This document shows positions 61,725 through 64,000 of a stretch of DNA of 64,000 nucleotides, piece after piece (within the stretch, counting starts at the first letter, position 1; the number at the start of each line of letters is the position of its first letter). Made by a program: the position numbers and the translations under genes. This DNA is from Brevibacterium limosum (GTDB lineage: Bacteria; Actinomycetota; Actinomycetes; Actinomycetales; Brevibacteriaceae). The stretch lies in NCBI RefSeq assembly GCF_011617705.1, contig NZ_CP050154.1, positions 2,170,001 to 2,234,000 of the forward strand. The letters run 5' to 3'. The notes under the pieces are model-generated. The model was not told the DNA's origin. It saw only the letters and a list, made by a program, of their open reading frames with translations, and searched no databases.

Positions 61725-63254
61725 TCAGGCGGTCTGCTCGACCGGAACAGCGTCGACGGTGTCCGGATCGCCCAGAGTTCCGGCCTTGCGATCGGCGAGG
61801 TACTTCTTCATCTCCTTCTTGACCACCGGCATGAGCAGATAGAGGCCGAGGATGTTGATGAAGGCGCACATGAACAGTGCCGCATCCGCGAACTCGACGA
61901 CCTTCGAGAAGGTCGCCACGCAGCCGACGACGACGAAGAGGCAGACGAGGGCGCGGAAGACGGTGACGCTGGCCTTGGCGTTGCCGAACAGGTAGCTCCA
62001 TGCCTGTTCGCCGTAATACGCCCAGGTGATGAGGGTGGAGAAGGCGAAGAGGGCAACGGCAACGGCCAAGAGCACCGGGTACCAGCTGGCGACCGTGGAG
62101 AAGGCATCCGAGGTCAGCGCCACTCCCCCGATCTCGCCGGCGCCCAAGTCCTCCCGGTAGGACGCCTGGTTGGCGACGATGATCGTCAGCGCCGTCATGG
62201 TGCAGACGATGACGGTGTCGATGAAGGGCTCGAGGAGCGCGACGAATCCCTCGGAGATCGGTCGGCGGGTCTTGACCGCCGAGTGGGCGATCGGAGCGGA
62301 TCCGATGCCGGCCTCGTTGGAGAAGGCCGAACGCTGGAAGCCGATGATCATGACGCCGACGACACCGCCGGCGATGCCCTGCGGGTTGAAGGCTCCGGCG
62401 AAGATCTCGCCGATGGCGGCGGGGATATTGGAGAAGTTGAGACCGAGCACAAGCAGGCAGGAGACGACGTAGAAGATGGCCATGCCCGGGACCAGCTTGT
62501 CCGTGACCCTGGCGATGGAGCGGATGCCGCCGAGGATGACCAGGGCGACGAGCGCTGCGAAGACGATCCCGAAGACGAGGGAGGCGAAGGGACCGGCCAA
62601 GAATCCGTCATCGCCGCCGGTGGCTGTGCGCACCTGGGCGAAGGTCTGGTTGGCCTGGAACATTCCGCCGCCGACCACGCCGAAGATGAGGATGGCAATG
62701 GCGAAGAGTCCGGTGAGCGCCGTTGCCACGGGCTTCGAGAAGCGGCGGAAGGCTACGGGGAGGTATTTGAAGGGACCGCCGTGAACCACACCGTTCTCGT
62801 CGATCTCGCGGTACTTCACTCCGAGGGTGCATTCGACGAACTTCGTGCACATGCCCAGAAGCCCGGCGACGATCATCCAGAAGGTGGCGCCCGGGCCGCC
62901 GAGGGCGATGGCGACACCGACACCGGCGATATTGCCGAGACCGACGGTGCCCGACAGCGCCGAGGCCAGTGCCTGGAAGTGGGTGACCTCGCCCGGATCA
63001 TCCTTCGAGGAGTGCTTTCCGCGGATGATCTCGAGAGCGAGCTTGGCCCCGCGCGCCTGGATGAAGCCGAAGTAGACGGTGAATGCCAGGGCCGCGAAGA
63101 TCAGCCACAGGACGACGAATGGAAAGGAGATCTCTCCGATCGTGATCGGAAAGAAGATGATGTTGCCGAGCCACGTCGCAATCGGATCGAACCAGGAGTT
63201 GATGGCATCGTCGACTGGAGAGACCGGCTCTGCTGAGATATGAAGATCGTTCAT
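61725..63254 (-). CDS. Alanine/glycine:cation symporter (AGCS family)
   Basis: A 509-aa secondary transporter with about 11 helices. AGCS features are VALGGPGATFWMIVAGLLGMCTKFVECTLGVKYRE, GFQRSAFSNEAGIGSAPIAHSAVKTRRPISEGFVALLEPFIDTVIVCTMTALTII, and TWAYYGEQAWSYLFG. It imports alanine or glycine with Na+ or H+. ATG 63254 is preferred to the TTG at 63263. TATGTT lies 8 nt before the ATG, with no RBS. A hairpin terminator follows its stop. Confidence 0.9.
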   Translation of the reverse strand: MNDLHISAEPVSPVDDAINSWFDPIATWLGNIIFFPITIGEISFPFVVLWLIFAALAFTVYFGFIQARGAKLALEIIRGKHSSKDDPGEVTHFQALASALSGTVGLGNIAGVGVAIALGGPGATFWMIVAGLLGMCTKFVECTLGVKYREIDENGVVHGGPFKYLPVAFRRFSKPVATALTGLFAIAILIFGVVGGGMFQANQTFAQVRTATGGDDGFLAGPFASLVFGIVFAALVALVILGGIRSIARVTDKLVPGMAIFYVVSCLLVLGLNFSNIPAAIGEIFAGAFNPQGIAGGVVGVMIIGFQRSAFSNEAGIGSAPIAHSAVKTRRPISEGFVALLEPFIDTVIVCTMTALTIIVANQASYREDLGAGEIGGVALTSDAFSTVASWYPVLLAVAVALFAFSTLITWAYYGEQAWSYLFGNAKASVTVFRALVCLFVVVGCVATFSKVVEFADAALFMCAFINILGLYLLMPVVKKEMKKYLADRKAGTLGDPDTVDAVPVEQTA

Positions 63255-63394
63255 AGTGTGCAAACATACTGAGACCTACGTCACATTCAAGCGTTCCACG
63301 TTGTGGGACCGTTTCAGTTATGAAACCGTTACCGAACAAGGCATCTGCAGTGCTTTTGAGATTGGCGTCTCATTAACTGGCTTAGACTGGGAGC

Positions 63395-64000
63395 ATGACT
63401 CAGAACCCTCAGCAGCCAGGTCAGCGGCCGAATCGATCATCGACCCCATCCCCCGCTCGCGGTCCCGTCCCCAGCGGTGATCCGAGCACTCATATCCAAG
63501 CCGGCCACAGTCAGCCCGCGGCCTATCCTGGGGCGGAGGCGGTGACGAATCCCAACGGACACTATGGCTCTCAGGGTGCTCAGTCCGGGTCGATCGGCGG
63601 TTCCGAGTCGACCGCGCCGTATGGCCCGCCGGCCGGAGCCCAGGCGAACACCGGCGCCCCGCCGCACCACGGTGAAGGCTCACCGCTGCCACCGGCACCA
63701 CAGCGTCGCCGTACTGCCGGGCAGGCCGCCGGTGCAGGCCCGGGCCCTAATTCCGGGTCCGGACCCGCCGCGTCGCAGGCGCCGAACCACGGACCCCGGC
63801 GCTCTGCTGTGCAGACGCCGAACTCCGCGCCCACACGCATCGTCTCCCCCGACGGTGAGCGTGTGCGCGAGAAGCCGGCCGGAGGAGTCTCGGGCTATTT
63901 CGCAATCGTCGGTGCCATCATCCTGTTGCTCGGTGCTGTGCTCATGGGCATCATCGGCTTCGTCATGAGCTTCGCCCAAGTCGTCGTCGGCGTCGTCCTC
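63395..64000 (+). CDS. Pro/Gln-rich N-terminal membrane protein (partial)
   Basis: ATG 63395 begins a frame that stays open to the right edge, giving 202 residues. The first 165 are disordered and rich in Pro, Gly, Gln, Ser and Ala (begins MTQNPQQPGQRPNRSS). Then VREKPAGGVSGYFAIVGAIILLLGAVLMGIIGF starts a membrane domain that continues past the window. TAGACT lies 6 nt before the ATG, without an RBS, so a leaderless transcript is likely. No family can be named from this part; a long Pro-rich head on a membrane protein is common in actinobacterial DUF4190-like or secretion-associated proteins. Confidence 0.6.
   Translation, partial: MTQNPQQPGQRPNRSSTPSPARGPVPSGDPSTHIQAGHSQPAAYPGAEAVTNPNGHYGSQGAQSGSIGGSESTAPYGPPAGAQANTGAPPHHGEGSPLPPAPQRRRTAGQAAGAGPGPNSGSGPAASQAPNHGPRRSAVQTPNSAPTRIVSPDGERVREKPAGGVSGYFAIVGAIILLLGAVLMGIIGFVMSFAQVVVGVVL

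Noticed and set aside
61449-63236. 595-codon plus-strand frame opposite the AGCS gene
   Set aside because: Acidic Gly/Glu/Asp shadow without family resemblance.

Overview
The window is chromosomal DNA of a high-G+C actinobacterium, most likely a Brevibacterium or close relative in Micrococcales. This rests on codon use, on the gene order rplU-rpmA-obgE-proB-proA-nadD-rsfS, on a gluABCD-type glutamate importer, and on frequent leaderless promoters (TANNNT about 6 nt before the start codon). The taxon is an inference from recognised protein families, not from a search.

Layout. 1-2.4 kb: a mercury module (small membrane protein, MerA, divergent MerR with a clear MerR-type operator) abutting the truncated 5' end of a luciferase-like monooxygenase gene. 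2.5-6.2 kb: tRNA-Asn, a membrane transporter, a GT4 glycosyltransferase, gluQ and an acetyltransferase. 6.3-9.6 kb: glutamate ABC importer. 9.7-11.4 kb: acyl-CoA ligase. 11.4-20.4 kb: molybdenum cofactor and molybdate uptake cluster with a fused ModBC transporter and two MoeA paralogues. 20.5-28.4 kb: membrane proteins, peptide and MFS transporters, a hydrolase, a universal stress protein and an AT-richer, mostly empty stretch. 28.5-30.9 kb: tRNA-Ala(GGC) and an alkylation-repair pair (Ada-AlkA fusion, Ogt).

30.9-36.4 kb: a BART/arsenic-resistance-type carrier, a YggS-type PLP protein, a MocR/YczE pair and a PLP decarboxylase. 36.5-39.9 kb: an XRE-TetR fusion regulator in a tight operon with a BKACE enzyme and a carnitine dehydrogenase-thioesterase fusion, a likely carnitine-to-glycine-betaine pathway. 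40-45.7 kb: YdeI protein, a 16-bp tandem repeat, an MFS transporter behind a decayed GH1 beta-glucosidase gene, DoxX, tRNA-Ala(CGC), a ferredoxin reductase and AlkB. 45.8-51.7 kb: a complete Mrp Na+/H+ antiporter operon with MrpA and MrpB fused. 51.8-61.6 kb: a glycosyltransferase and the conserved housekeeping block from rplU to rsfS. 61.7-64 kb: an alanine/glycine:Na+ symporter and the start of a Pro/Gln-rich membrane protein cut by the window edge.

The most interesting points are the candidate operators at the XRE-TetR and MocR genes, the mer module sitting inside a broken gene, the decayed GH1 gene whose frameshift creates a false fusion with the next transporter, and several small or low-complexity proteins of unknown function in conserved operons. 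No CRISPR array, rRNA, transposase or integrase was seen.
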